A stretch of DNA of 43,547 nt from Nocardioides caeni (GTDB lineage Bacteria; Actinomycetota; Actinomycetes; Propionibacteriales; Nocardioidaceae). Under the pieces are notes generated by a model. The model had not been told where the DNA came from. It did not search any database and worked only from the letters and a program-made list of their open reading frames with translations. The position numbers and the translations under genes were made by a program. Of this stretch, positions 22,853 to 32,384 are shown piece after piece. The DNA lies in the NCBI RefSeq assembly GCF_004912195.1, contig NZ_STGW01000006.1, positions 1 to 43,547 of the forward strand. Reading direction: 5' to 3'. Position 1 is the first letter of the stretch; every line of letters begins with the position of its first letter.

Positions 22853-25800
22853 CTACAGCGCCGGATCCGACCACGCCAGCTGCACGGCCTCCGCGCCCCG
22901 GTCCCGCGTGACGACCCGGGCCCGGCCGGGCTGGGCCGGGCCGGCGCGCAGGTTGCCGATGAGCGCGCCCTCGTCGCGACTGCCCGACAGCAGGATCCCG
23001 GGCATCGCCAGGTCGCGCATCGACTGGATGACCGGCTCGTAGAGCGCTCGTGACGCGCCGCCCGAGCGCCGCGCGATCGCGATGTGCAGGCCGACGTCCC
23101 TGGCCTGTGCCATCAGCGGCTGCAGCAGCGCGATCGGTGAGCTCTGCTGGGTGGCGACCAGGTCGTAGTCGTCGACGACCACGAACACCTCGGCGCCCTG
23201 CCACCACGAGCGGTTGCGCAGCTGCTCGGGGGTGACGTCGGGTCCGGGGATCCGGTTCTGCAGGTACGTCGCCAGGTCGGCCAGCGCCGGCTGGGCCTGG
23301 TTGGCCGCGGTCAGGTAGTTGAGCAGGTAGTCCTCCGGCACCTCGCCGAGCAGCGATCGCCGGTAGTCGACGAGGACGATCTGGGCCTCCGCCGGCGTGC
23401 GGGTGCGCATGATCTCCTGGCAGTAGCTGCGCAGCAGCGTGGACTTGCCGGACTTGCCGTCGCCGAAGGCGAGCAGGTGCGGCTCCGCGTCGACGTCGAG
23501 CGGGACCGGCGCGAGCTCCTTCTCGTGGATGCCCAGCAGCAGGGACCGCGACGTGCTCTCCCCAGCGAGCTCGCGCACGTCGGTGAGCGAGATGCGGTCG
23601 GGCAGCAGGCGCAGCTTCGGCCCCTGCGGGCCGCGCCAGGCCTTGCTGACGGCGGTGATCATCGCGTCCACGCCGTCGCCGAGGCTCGTGGCCGAGGCTT
23701 CGCCGTCGGTGCGGGGCAGGGCCGCGAGGAAGTGGAGCTTGCCGGGCACCATGCCGCGCCCCGGGCGGTTGACCGGCACCAGCGCCGCGACCTTGCGGTC
23801 GATCTCGGAGTCGATCGGATCACCGAGCCGCAGCTCGAGGCGGGTGCCGAGCAGGTCGCGCATCGCGGCCCGGAAGTCCGGCCACCGGGTCGCGGCCGTG
23901 ACGATGTGCAACCCGAAGGTGAGGCCGCGGGTCGCGAGCTGCTGGATCTCCAGCTCGAGGTCGTCGAAGTCGGAGCGCAGGGTGCCCCAGCCGTCGATGA
24001 CGAGGAAGACGTCGCCGTAGCCGTCGTCGGCGCGGCCCTGGGCCCGGCGACTGCGGTAGGTCTCGATCGAGTCGATGCCGTGCTGGCGGAAGTACGCCTC
24101 GCGACGGTCGACGACGCCCTTGACCTCCGCGAGGATCCGTCGTACGACCTCGGGCTCGGAGCGGGTGCCGACGCCGGACACGTGGGGCAGCGCCGCCAGC
24201 GGGGCGAAGGTGCCGCCGCCGAAGTCGAGGACGAAGAACTGCGACTCGAGCGGCGTCGTCGTCAGCGACAGGCTGGTGACGATGGTGCGCAGCAGCGTGC
24301 TCTTGCCGCTGCGCGGTCCGCCGACGACCGCGACGTGGCCGGCGGCGCCGCTGAGGCTGACCGTCAGGGTGTCGCGACGCTGCTCGCGGGGCCGGTCCAC
24401 GGTGCCGATCGGGACAGTCAGGTTGCCGAGCCGGCGCCACTCGGCCGACACCAGGCCCAGCTCCGGGTGCGGGGCGAGGTCGGGCATCAGCTGGTCGAGC
24501 GTGTCGGGTGCGTCGAGCGGCGGCAGCCACACCTGGTGCGCCTCCGGGCCACGGCCGTCCATCCGCCCGACGGCGATGTCGAGCAGCGAGGCGCCGTCCT
24601 CGCGCGGCGCGGGCCGCTGCTCCTCGCGCTCCTCGTCCGGCTCCGGGTCGAAGGTCTGCACCTCCGAGATCGTGAACGGCAGGATCCCGCGGACCTTGCC
24701 GCCGCTGTCCCGCGTGATCCGACGCCGCTGGCTCTGTGGCGGGCCCGAGACGTAGGCCGCCTTGAAGCGGGTCAGCTGCGTGGGGTCCGGCTTGAGGTAG
24801 CCGAGGCCGGGGACCGCCGGGAGCTCGTAGGCGTCCGGGACACCCAGCACCGCGCGCGACTCCTGTGCGCTGAAGGTCCGCAGGCCGATCCGGTAGGACA
24901 GGTGGGACTCCAGGCCACGCAGCCGCCCCTCCTCGAGCCGCTGCGACGCGAGGAGGAGGTGCAGGCCGAGTGAGCGACCGAGCCGGCCGATGGCGACGAA
25001 CAGGTCGATGAACTCCGGCTTCGCCGACAGCATCTCGGAGAACTCGTCGACGACGATGAAGAGCGACGGCAGCGGAGCCAGCCCGGACGACGCCGGGTCG
25101 CCCGAGGTCCGGGCCTTCTCGTAGTCGCGGATCGAGGCGAAGTTGCCGGCCTCGCGCAGCAGCTCCTGGCGGCGCACCATCTCCCCCGACAGCGCGTCCT
25201 GCATGCGGTCGACGAGGGTGAGGTCCTGCGAGAGGTTGGTGATCACGGCGGAGACGTGCGGCATCTCCGACATCCCCGCGAACGTCGCGCCCCCCTTGAA
25301 GTCGACGAGCACCATGTTGAGCTGCTCGGGGGAGTGGGTCATCGCGAGACCGAGCACCAGCGTCCGGAGGAACTCCGACTTGCCGGAGCCCGTCGCGCCG
25401 ATCACCAGGCCGTGCGGGCCCATGCCCTGCTGGGCGGACTCCTTGATGTCCAGGTGCATCGGTGCCGAGCCGTCGGTCACGCCGATCGGGACGCGCAGCC
25501 GGTCACGGGCCGGTCGCGTCCGCCACGCCACGTCGGGGTCGAAGGTGTGCACCTCGCCCAGCCCGAGGAGGTCCATGAAGTCGGTGGGCCCGCTGAGGTC
25601 GGCGTTGCTGTCGTCGCCGACCGAGGCCCCGGCGCTGGGGGTGTAGAGCGGCGTGAGTCGTCGCGCGAGCGCCTCGGCCGTCGCGACGCTGCACTGGTCG
25701 CCCCGCGCACGCACCGCCTCCGTCCGCAGTCGTACGGCGACCAGGGGCACCCCGTCCTCGTCGTACCGGTCGATCGAGCTGGTGGGCGCGGCAGGGTCCT

Positions 25801-26956
25801 CGAGCTCGAGGCGCAGCGCCGTGGGGGAGTCGAGCTCGCCCCACCGCGTGGGGAGGTCGATGACGGTGACGCCGTGGAGCCCGTCGGGCGGGATGACGTG
25901 GTTGCCGGGCGGCAGCTCGGCGCCGTCGTTGACGACGATGATGTGCGGGATCGCGGGCCGCTCGTCGGCGCCGAACCGCGGCCGCTCGCTGAGGTCGGGT
26001 GGCAGCATCGCGGCCAGGTCGGTGAGCGAGGTCGTCACCATCCGCGAGGGGCCGACGGCATCGTTGTGGTGCTGGCTGTGGGCCTGCGGCAGCCACTTCA
26101 CCCAGTCCCAGTGGGCGAGGGTGGCGTCGGTGGCGAGCACGGCGATCTGCAGGTTCTCCGGGGACTGGAAGGTCGCCGCGGAGCAGAGCAGCGCGCGGGC
26201 CATCGAGCGCACCTCCTCCTCCGCGCCGCAGATCTCGATCCGGTCGAAGGCGCGCAGGTCGATCGAGGCCGGCAGGTCCGGCTGGAGGCGGTGGACGACC
26301 AGCAGCCGGTGCAGCGCCGAGGCGGAGGCGGGGTCGACCTCGTCGACGGGCGCGCCCTCCGGCGGGAGCAGCTCGAGGGCGAGGGGCTGGGCGCAGGTGC
26401 CGTAGCGCACCTGCAGGAACGCCTCGTCGGCCGCGGACCGCTCCCAGACCCGGGACCGGTCCTCGGCGATCGCCGGAAGCGCCGTCGGCACGGGGTGCGA
26501 CCAGGTGAGGGCACGTCGCTGCTGGGTCGCGGCGTCGCGCGCGACCTTGCGGACGGTGGAGAGGTAGCGCAGGTACTCGGTGCGCGAGCCGGTCACCTGC
26601 TGCTGGCGCTGCTTACGCTGCCGGTCGATCTGGACGATGATGAAGCCGATCGTCGCGAAGAGGAACATGCCGGCCGCGATGAAACGCAGCGCCTGGTTGC
26701 CCCGGTCGCCACCGAGTCCGGCGACGAGGACGATCGAGCCGAGACTGCCGAGCATCGGGATCGCGTTCATCGCGACGCCGGCGGCGCCCTCGCTGGGCTG
26801 CAGCTGTGGCGGCGGCTGCACCTGCAGCTGCCCGCCCGGCATCTGGGGCCGCTCGCCGCGCCCGGCCCGCTGGGTCAGGCTGCCGGGCGCAGGCGCCGGC
26901 CGCGCCGGCGGTCGGCCGGGTGGCTTGCCGCGTGGACTGGGTTGGGTGACGGTCAC
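22853..26956 (-). CDS. eccC: Type VII secretion FtsK/SpoIIIE ATPase EccC
   Basis: 1367 residues, a fused EccCa-EccCb. A Pro-rich cytoplasmic start is followed by two membrane segments (about 65-110), a DUF-type stalk and three FtsK/SpoIIIE ATPase domains with Walker A motifs GATGSGKSE (about 519), GGPRSGKST (about 878) and GDGKSGKST (about 1164). EccC is the motor that recognises Esx substrates and drives their export. It is divergent from the other five genes of the locus, 159 bases apart, unlike the usual single-direction esx clusters. GTG start at 26956 has AGGGG a few bases upstream. Confidence 0.96.
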   Translation of the reverse strand: MTVTQPSPRGKPPGRPPARPAPAPGSLTQRAGRGERPQMPGGQLQVQPPPQLQPSEGAAGVAMNAIPMLGSLGSIVLVAGLGGDRGNQALRFIAAGMFLFATIGFIIVQIDRQRKQRQQQVTGSRTEYLRYLSTVRKVARDAATQQRRALTWSHPVPTALPAIAEDRSRVWERSAADEAFLQVRYGTCAQPLALELLPPEGAPVDEVDPASASALHRLLVVHRLQPDLPASIDLRAFDRIEICGAEEEVRSMARALLCSAATFQSPENLQIAVLATDATLAHWDWVKWLPQAHSQHHNDAVGPSRMVTTSLTDLAAMLPPDLSERPRFGADERPAIPHIIVVNDGAELPPGNHVIPPDGLHGVTVIDLPTRWGELDSPTALRLELEDPAAPTSSIDRYDEDGVPLVAVRLRTEAVRARGDQCSVATAEALARRLTPLYTPSAGASVGDDSNADLSGPTDFMDLLGLGEVHTFDPDVAWRTRPARDRLRVPIGVTDGSAPMHLDIKESAQQGMGPHGLVIGATGSGKSEFLRTLVLGLAMTHSPEQLNMVLVDFKGGATFAGMSEMPHVSAVITNLSQDLTLVDRMQDALSGEMVRRQELLREAGNFASIRDYEKARTSGDPASSGLAPLPSLFIVVDEFSEMLSAKPEFIDLFVAIGRLGRSLGLHLLLASQRLEEGRLRGLESHLSYRIGLRTFSAQESRAVLGVPDAYELPAVPGLGYLKPDPTQLTRFKAAYVSGPPQSQRRRITRDSGGKVRGILPFTISEVQTFDPEPDEEREEQRPAPREDGASLLDIAVGRMDGRGPEAHQVWLPPLDAPDTLDQLMPDLAPHPELGLVSAEWRRLGNLTVPIGTVDRPREQRRDTLTVSLSGAAGHVAVVGGPRSGKSTLLRTIVTSLSLTTTPLESQFFVLDFGGGTFAPLAALPHVSGVGTRSEPEVVRRILAEVKGVVDRREAYFRQHGIDSIETYRSRRAQGRADDGYGDVFLVIDGWGTLRSDFDDLELEIQQLATRGLTFGLHIVTAATRWPDFRAAMRDLLGTRLELRLGDPIDSEIDRKVAALVPVNRPGRGMVPGKLHFLAALPRTDGEASATSLGDGVDAMITAVSKAWRGPQGPKLRLLPDRISLTDVRELAGESTSRSLLLGIHEKELAPVPLDVDAEPHLLAFGDGKSGKSTLLRSYCQEIMRTRTPAEAQIVLVDYRRSLLGEVPEDYLLNYLTAANQAQPALADLATYLQNRIPGPDVTPEQLRNRSWWQGAEVFVVVDDYDLVATQQSSPIALLQPLMAQARDVGLHIAIARRSGGASRALYEPVIQSMRDLAMPGILLSGSRDEGALIGNLRAGPAQPGRARVVTRDRGAEAVQLAWSDPAL

Positions 26957-27115
26957 GCTTGCCCCTGTCGTGGATGCCCGAACATCGAAGAGGGAGTGTC
27001 TCCCAGGCCCCGATGATAGGGCCGCGCAACAGGTGGGTAGGGACGCACGAGGGTCAGGGCTACCCTGCCGTCAGGGTCACGAATCACGATCCACTCATCC
27101 ATCTCGGGAGGTTCG

Positions 27116-28567
27116 ATGTCGGGAGCGAGGTCGCGCACGCCGTCGCGGACCGCCTCGACCGGCGCGGCGCTGGCGCTCACGGTCCACGGGCCCGCGGGCG
27201 TCCTCGACCTGACCGTCCCGTCGGCGGCGACCCTCGCCGACGTCGCGCAGGCGTACGCCGCCGAGGTCGGCCTCGCCGCGCCCCTGCCGTTCGTCAGCCG
27301 GATGGGCGAGCCGCTCCAGCTCTCGACCGTGCTGGCCGACGCCGGCATCACGTCGGGCACCGTCCTGGTCGCCGTCGAGCCGACCTCGCGTCCCGCGCCG
27401 CCAGGACCAGGGAGGGGCCGCGCGGGTGGCGGCCGCGCTCCTGACGGACTGCGTGCGTCGACCGGTTCGGCGATCTGGCTGACACTGGCCGCCGCCGCCG
27501 GCCTGGCGGCCGGCTGGTCGGCGGCGCAGCTGCCCGACGACGAGCGGTGGCCGGCCGTGGTCGCGCTGCTGGTGGCGGCGCTCGTCGGGTGCCTGCCGTT
27601 CGGTGCGCTCGCCGCGCAGCGGGTCCTCGCGGCGCCGGCGCTCGCGGCAGCGGCCGCCCTCGCCCTGGTCTGGGACCCGACGCCCGAGCGGCTGCCGATG
27701 GTCATCGGGACGATGGCGCTCGCGTCGTCGGTGACGGCCGCTGTCGGCCGCGCCCTCGCGGACCCTGTCGTGCTCGCGGAGGGGGTCGAGCGCGCCGGCG
27801 GTGCCGATGAGGGCCTGCGGGTGTGGATCTGTGTCGGCGCGGCCTGGTTCGTCGTGGCCGGGATCGGGACGCTCGCCAACGCCGCGCCGCAGGTCGTGTG
27901 GTCGGTCCTGCTGCTCCTGGCCGTCCTCGCGGCACGGTTCGTGCCGACGTACGCCGTCGACGTCCCCGACCAGTACCTCCTCGATCTCGAGCGCCTCGCC
28001 GTGACGGCCTGGTCGGCTCGCGAGCGCCCGACCGGGCGCCGTGGCCGGATCGTGGTCCCCGAGCGCGCGGTGGCCGGCGTGGCGGCGAGCGGTGCCCGGC
28101 TGGTGCGCGCCGCGGCCGCCGCGATCCTGGTCGTGGTCCTCGTGACAGCCCCGCTGCTGCTCTGGTCGGCCGACCTCCCGCTCGACCGGACGGGCGCGCG
28201 ATGCCTGGTCGGCTTCGGCGGCGCCGCGCTGCTGCTGGCGGCGCGCAGCTACCGCCACGTCGTCGCGCGCCGGTTGCTCCGGCTCGCCGGCGTGGTCGCG
28301 CTCGCGTGGGTCGCTGTCGTGGTCCTGGGCATCGCCGGGCCCGGTGGCGCCGGCACATCCCCGGGATGGGTCCGAACGGTCGCGATCGTCGCGCTCGCCC
28401 TGGCGGCCCTGCTGGTGCTGGTGGCGGTCCTGGTCGGCCGCGGCTGGCGCTCGGCCTGGTGGTCGCGTCGTGCCGAGATCGGTGAGGCCCTGTGTGGCGC
28501 CTTCGCCGTCGGATCCCTCGTCGTCGCGGTCGGATTCTTCCGTCATCTGTGGGAAGTCACGGGCTGA
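27116..28567 (+). CDS. EccD-like type VII secretion membrane protein (first paralogue)
   Basis: 483 residues. Residues about 18-90 form a ubiquitin/YukD-like domain (ALTVHGPAGVLDLTVPSAAT, VSRMGEPLQLSTVLADAGI). Eleven hydrophobic segments follow, and the central cytoplasmic loop RFVPTYAVDVPDQYLLDLER matches the EccD family. It is a distant paralogue of the second EccD (29572-30957) in the same locus. EccD forms the membrane vestibule of ESX machines as a dimer, so two different genes suggest a heterodimer. GGAGGT precedes the ATG. Confidence 0.85.
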   Translation: MSGARSRTPSRTASTGAALALTVHGPAGVLDLTVPSAATLADVAQAYAAEVGLAAPLPFVSRMGEPLQLSTVLADAGITSGTVLVAVEPTSRPAPPGPGRGRAGGGRAPDGLRASTGSAIWLTLAAAAGLAAGWSAAQLPDDERWPAVVALLVAALVGCLPFGALAAQRVLAAPALAAAAALALVWDPTPERLPMVIGTMALASSVTAAVGRALADPVVLAEGVERAGGADEGLRVWICVGAAWFVVAGIGTLANAAPQVVWSVLLLLAVLAARFVPTYAVDVPDQYLLDLERLAVTAWSARERPTGRRGRIVVPERAVAGVAASGARLVRAAAAAILVVVLVTAPLLLWSADLPLDRTGARCLVGFGGAALLLAARSYRHVVARRLLRLAGVVALAWVAVVVLGIAGPGGAGTSPGWVRTVAIVALALAALLVLVAVLVGRGWRSAWWSRRAEIGEALCGAFAVGSLVVAVGFFRHLWEVTG

Positions 28568-28577
28568 TGTTTAGCCC
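28561..28577 (+). terminator. Weak hairpin after first EccD gene
   Basis: GGGCT and AGCCC form a 5-bp stem around GATGTTT, overlapping the EccD stop. The following 140 bases before the first Esx gene contain no other gene and probably hold its promoter; the stem is too short to be sure. Confidence 0.3.
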
Positions 28578-28717
28578 CTGCGCCAGTGGGGGTAGCACGA
28601 ATCGCGTCGGCTCTTTGGAATGTCTCGGGAGCCACTCGGATGTGTCCATCTCTGAAGCGGGACTGCTGTGTCGTTCCCGCCTTCTGACCAACCCCGTTCA
28701 ACCCCAAGGAGCAGACA

Positions 28718-29044
28718 ATGACCGGTTCGAACATCGAGTTCGGCCAGGCGAAGGGCGCGCTCAAGGAGATCGCTGAGCGCGTCGTGCAGGCCAAGCAGGA
28801 GTTCGCCCAGCACTCCGCGACCATGGACGACCAGCTCGCCGAGCTCGCCACCAAGTGGCAGGGGTCGGGTGGACTGTCGTTCAACAACCTCAAGCAGGCG
28901 TGGCTGGAGAAGCACAAGGTCGTCATCACGGCGCTGGACCGCTTCCACGCGTCCCTGACCGAGACCGAGCGCGACAACGAGGCCGTCGACGAGGCCGCCG
29001 GCTCGGGCATGGTGTCGCTGCTCAACCGCCTCGGCGCCCAGTGA
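28718..29044 (+). CDS. WXG100 family type VII secretion substrate (EsxB-like)
   Basis: 108 residues, two amphipathic helices with the central turn KWQGSGGLSF carrying the W-x-G motif. No signal peptide. Such proteins form helical-hairpin dimers that are exported by EccC. AAGGAG is 6 bases before the ATG. The partner gene starts 60 bases downstream; the pair would make the Esx heterodimer. The tail (EAAGSGMVSLLNRLGAQ) lacks the common Y-x-x-x-D/E export motif, which is then expected in the partner. Confidence 0.93.
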   Translation: MTGSNIEFGQAKGALKEIAERVVQAKQEFAQHSATMDDQLAELATKWQGSGGLSFNNLKQAWLEKHKVVITALDRFHASLTETERDNEAVDEAAGSGMVSLLNRLGAQ

Positions 29045-29104
29045 CCCGACCCTGACCAGCCCTGACCACCCCCTGACCCACTCAGACAACGAGGAGACAG
29101 CACG

Positions 29105-29416
29105 ATGACCGGACCTGACTACGGCGCCCTCGACGGACTGCGCGTCAACCACACCGCGCTCGACGCCGCCGCCGCCAACATGTACGAGACCGTCAAGAAG
29201 ATGGATGGCAGCCTCAACGCCCTCGAGCAGGACATCGCCCCCAAGGTGGCGACCTGGAGCGGCGACCAGCGCGACGCCTACACGGAGTCGAAGGCCGCCT
29301 GGGACTGGGCGATGCAGGAGCTGCGCGACCTGCTCGACCGCACCCACAGCACCGTCTACGAGTCCAACGCCGACTACATGGCCGCCGACAGGCGCGGAGC
29401 GGCCCGCTTCCGGTAG
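29105..29416 (+). CDS. WXG100 family type VII secretion substrate (EsxA-like)
   Basis: 103 residues, helix-turn-helix with KVATWSGDQRDAYTESKAAW (W-x-G turn). Near the end YESNADYMAADRRGAARFR includes Y-x-x-x-D patterns of the type used as export signal. GAGGAGACAGC lies before the ATG. Expected to pair with the preceding WXG100 protein and leave the cell through this locus's EccB/C/D machine. Confidence 0.93.
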   Translation: MTGPDYGALDGLRVNHTALDAAAANMYETVKKMDGSLNALEQDIAPKVATWSGDQRDAYTESKAAWDWAMQELRDLLDRTHSTVYESNADYMAADRRGAARFR

Positions 29417-29571
29417 ACGCGGCAGCAAGGTCACGACGAGCTCGAGAGGGGCCGACGCCACGCGTCGGTCCCTCTTCCGCGCGCAGGTCGTGTGCAGGTC
29501 GTGCCGGCGCGGGAGTCCGTGCCACGATGTGGATCCCGGGAGCCTCCCCGGGTCTCGGGAAGGTGGAGCAG

Positions 29572-30957
29572 ATGACGTCAGCCGCAGGTCGCGCCCCCGG
29601 TGCGGTCGCCTCGGGCCTCGTGCGGGTCACCGTCACCTCCGGCACCCGCCGGGTCGACCTGGTGCTGCCGGGTGCGGTGCCGCTCGCGGAGCTCCTGCCG
29701 GAGCTGGCGCGCAGCGTCGGGCTGCTCGACCCGGCCACGGTCCACGGCGGCTACCGGATCGGCACCGCCGACGGTCGCCGGCTCGCCCTCGACACCGGAC
29801 TGGTCCTGCAGGGCGTCGAGGACGGCGGACTGCTCACCGTGACCGCGGGCGTCGACGACCCCGTCCCGCGGGTCTACGACGACGTCGTCGAGGCGATGAC
29901 CGACGTCGTCGAGCACGACCTCACGCCGTGGCGTCCGGCCACCGGGCGTCGTACGGCGCTGATGGCAGCCGCTCTCTTCTTCGTGCTCGGCGCCGCCGCA
30001 CTCCTGGTGCAGCGGGGCTCCGGCTTCGCGGCGGTGGCGGCGGTGATGGTGGCGGTCGCGCTCGTCGCCGGCGCCGTCACCCTCTCGCGGGCGCAGGGCG
30101 AGACCGACGCCGCCGTCGGTGTCGCCTGGCTGGGCGCCGGCTTCGCTGCCGTCGCCGGCGTCATGTTCGCGCCCAGTCCGCTGGTCTTCGCCGACCTCCT
30201 GGTCGCCGCCGGCGCGGGCACGCTGCTGGCGGGACTCGTCTGCGTCATCGGCCTCGGCCCGGGGCGGACCCTCGCGTTCCCACCGGCCGTCGTGGGCGCC
30301 ATTGCCCTCGGCGTCGGGCTCCACCTCCGCTCGGCCGACGGCGACGGGCTGGCCCCGGCCGTGCTCCTGACGGTCCTGCTGGCGCTCGTGGTCCTCGTCG
30401 GCAGCATCTTCCCGTGGCTGGCGCTCGGGGCGACGTCGACGCGGATCGACCAGCTCTACTCCTCGCAGGACATCACCGCCGACCCCGACGACATCGATCC
30501 CGCGCGGGTCGCCGCCGACGCGCGGCTGGCGCACGAGATCCTCCTCGCCATCACCGGGACGGTCGGCCTGTTGCTGGTGCTGCTGACGCCGTTCGCCGTC
30601 GGGCTCGGCGTCTCCGGCACGCTGCTGGCCGTGGTGGCCTGCCTGATCGTCATGCTCCGCACCCGGCAGTACCGCACCGGCACCGAGGTGCTGGTCGGGC
30701 TCTGCTCCGGCATCGGCGGACTGCTCGTGGCTGCCCTGTCGGCGCTGGCGCTGCACCCTGACTGGCGTCCGACGCTCGCCGTCGTGCTCGCCGTCGCCGG
30801 CGCCGTGCTGATGGTCGCGACCCTCACGCCGTCCGCGCCGTCGGTGCGCCGAGGCCGCCTCGGCGACGTCCTGGAGTCGGCCGCCCTGCTGGCGCTGCTG
30901 CCGCTGCTCGTCGTCGCGACCGGCCTGTTCGACCACGTCCGTGACGCGCTGGGCTGA
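29572..30957 (+). CDS. eccD: Type VII secretion integral membrane protein EccD (second paralogue)
   Basis: 461 residues from the ATG at 29572, chosen because AAGGTGGAG lies just upstream; a further ATG 45 bases earlier lacks one. The N-terminal ubiquitin-like domain (VRVTVTSGTRRVDLVLPGAV, VHGGYRIGTADGRRLALDTG) is followed by eleven membrane segments and the loop YSSQDITADPDDIDPARVAA characteristic of EccD. It is closer to typical actinobacterial EccD than the first paralogue and lies directly upstream of eccB. Confidence 0.92.
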   Translation: MTSAAGRAPGAVASGLVRVTVTSGTRRVDLVLPGAVPLAELLPELARSVGLLDPATVHGGYRIGTADGRRLALDTGLVLQGVEDGGLLTVTAGVDDPVPRVYDDVVEAMTDVVEHDLTPWRPATGRRTALMAAALFFVLGAAALLVQRGSGFAAVAAVMVAVALVAGAVTLSRAQGETDAAVGVAWLGAGFAAVAGVMFAPSPLVFADLLVAAGAGTLLAGLVCVIGLGPGRTLAFPPAVVGAIALGVGLHLRSADGDGLAPAVLLTVLLALVVLVGSIFPWLALGATSTRIDQLYSSQDITADPDDIDPARVAADARLAHEILLAITGTVGLLLVLLTPFAVGLGVSGTLLAVVACLIVMLRTRQYRTGTEVLVGLCSGIGGLLVAALSALALHPDWRPTLAVVLAVAGAVLMVATLTPSAPSVRRGRLGDVLESAALLALLPLLVVATGLFDHVRDALG

Positions 30958-30971
30958 GCTGGAAGCGATCG

Positions 30972-32384
30972 ATGGCCACCAAGAAGGACCTCGTCGAGGC
31001 GTACTCGTTCAGCCGGCGGCGGCTGGTCACCGCGTTCGTGTCCGGCGCGCCGGGCGGCCGGGAGGTCGAGCCTGCTCGCCCGGGCCGGATGATCATCGGC
31101 GGCATCGCGCTCGCCGTCCTGCTGGTCGCCGGGGCGGCCGTCGCGGGCGCGCTCACGAAGCGCGAGCCGGTGGACTGGAAGGAGCCGGGCCTGGTCACCG
31201 ACGACCACGGCGCGCTCTACGTGATCCTGCCCGACGGCACCCTGCCCGGACCGACCCTGCGGCCCGTCATCAACGTCACGTCGGCGCAGCTCATCCTCGG
31301 CGCCGATGTCGAGACCAAGAGCGTCCCCGACGACAAGCTCGCCGAGCAGCGTGAGGGACCGTCGATCGGCATCCTCGACGCCCCGACGACCGTGCCGACC
31401 GCGGGAGAGCTGGTCAACTCGGGGTGGGTCTCGTGCACCGCCACGGGCCAGGGGATGCTGACCGAGATCAGCGACGACCCGGCGGTCGAGGCCGCTCCCG
31501 ACCAGGGGTTCGTGGTGCGCGCCGGCCGGGGGACCTTCCTGATCGCCGAGGCCGACGCCCCCGGACTGCCACGGCGTGCCTACAGCTATCGCCTCGACCC
31601 CGGCAACGACGGGCTGCTGCCGGCGCTGGGGATCTCGCTCAACGACCTGATCACGGTGCCCGAGGCGTGGCTCGACCTCTTCCCCGTCGGCGGGTCGCTC
31701 GACGGGCGCGGTCTCGGCATCAGTGGGCTGGGTGATCCGGCCGGCCTCCCGGGAGCCCCGGGCGCACTCATCGGCGACCTCTACCTCGAGTCCGGCAGGC
31801 CCTACGTCATCACGGCCGACGGCATGCGCGAGCTCAGCCCCTTTGCCGCAGAGGTGCTGCGCCACACCTCCCTCGGCCCGCGCCTGCCGCGGGAGCTCGA
31901 CGCCGACGACGCCGACTTCCAGTTCGCCACCGGCAAGCCGTACGCCGACGCGCACTGGCCCGAGGAGGTGCTCGCCGGCTCGCCGTCGGCCTCCGACCAG
32001 GTCTGCGGCGTGCTGGTGACCGAGGAGGGCGAGGAGCCGGCCGTGCAGCTCGCCCGGGTCCCCGACGGCGGCGGCATGGCCGACGCGGTCGAGGAGGGCG
32101 ACCGGGAGGTGTCCGTCCTCTCCGGGCGAGGCGCGCTCGTCCGCACCGCGGGCTGGGCCAGCGACAGCGGCGGCAGCGTCCAGCTGGTCGACGACCGCGG
32201 CCAGATCTACCCGATCGCCGGCGAGGCCGAGCTGGGACAGCTGGGCTACACGGACGTCCCCGCCGTCGTCGTCCCCGACACGTGGGGCGAGCTGTTCAAG
32301 CCCGGGCCCGAGCTGTCGATCCTCGCGGCGCTCTGTCCACCGGCCATCCGCGACCAGGCACCCACGGAGTCCTCGTGCGGGTGA
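30972..32384 (+). CDS. eccB: Type VII secretion protein EccB
   Basis: 470 residues. The start MATKKDLVEAYSFSRRRLVT is the EccB signature; one membrane segment (MIIGGIALAVLLVAGAAVAG, about 37-58) precedes a large periplasmic repeat domain with Cys in VSCTATGQG, VCGVLV and the end CPPAIRDQAPTESSCG, expected to form a disulfide. EccB is the periplasmic, MycP-contacting component of the ESX membrane complex. It starts 14 bases after eccD and its end overlaps mycP. Confidence 0.95.
   Translation: MATKKDLVEAYSFSRRRLVTAFVSGAPGGREVEPARPGRMIIGGIALAVLLVAGAAVAGALTKREPVDWKEPGLVTDDHGALYVILPDGTLPGPTLRPVINVTSAQLILGADVETKSVPDDKLAEQREGPSIGILDAPTTVPTAGELVNSGWVSCTATGQGMLTEISDDPAVEAAPDQGFVVRAGRGTFLIAEADAPGLPRRAYSYRLDPGNDGLLPALGISLNDLITVPEAWLDLFPVGGSLDGRGLGISGLGDPAGLPGAPGALIGDLYLESGRPYVITADGMRELSPFAAEVLRHTSLGPRLPRELDADDADFQFATGKPYADAHWPEEVLAGSPSASDQVCGVLVTEEGEEPAVQLARVPDGGGMADAVEEGDREVSVLSGRGALVRTAGWASDSGGSVQLVDDRGQIYPIAGEAELGQLGYTDVPAVVVPDTWGELFKPGPELSILAALCPPAIRDQAPTESSCG

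Noticed and set aside
29527..29571. Upstream ATG for the second EccD gene
   Set aside because: No ribosome-binding site, and the ATG at 29572 has AAGGTGGAG and starts the conserved region.
32282..32374. Longer mycosin N-terminus inside eccB
   Set aside because: It would precede the signal peptide with an unrelated charged stretch overlapping eccB by 100 bases; GTG 32375 gives a normal signal peptide.
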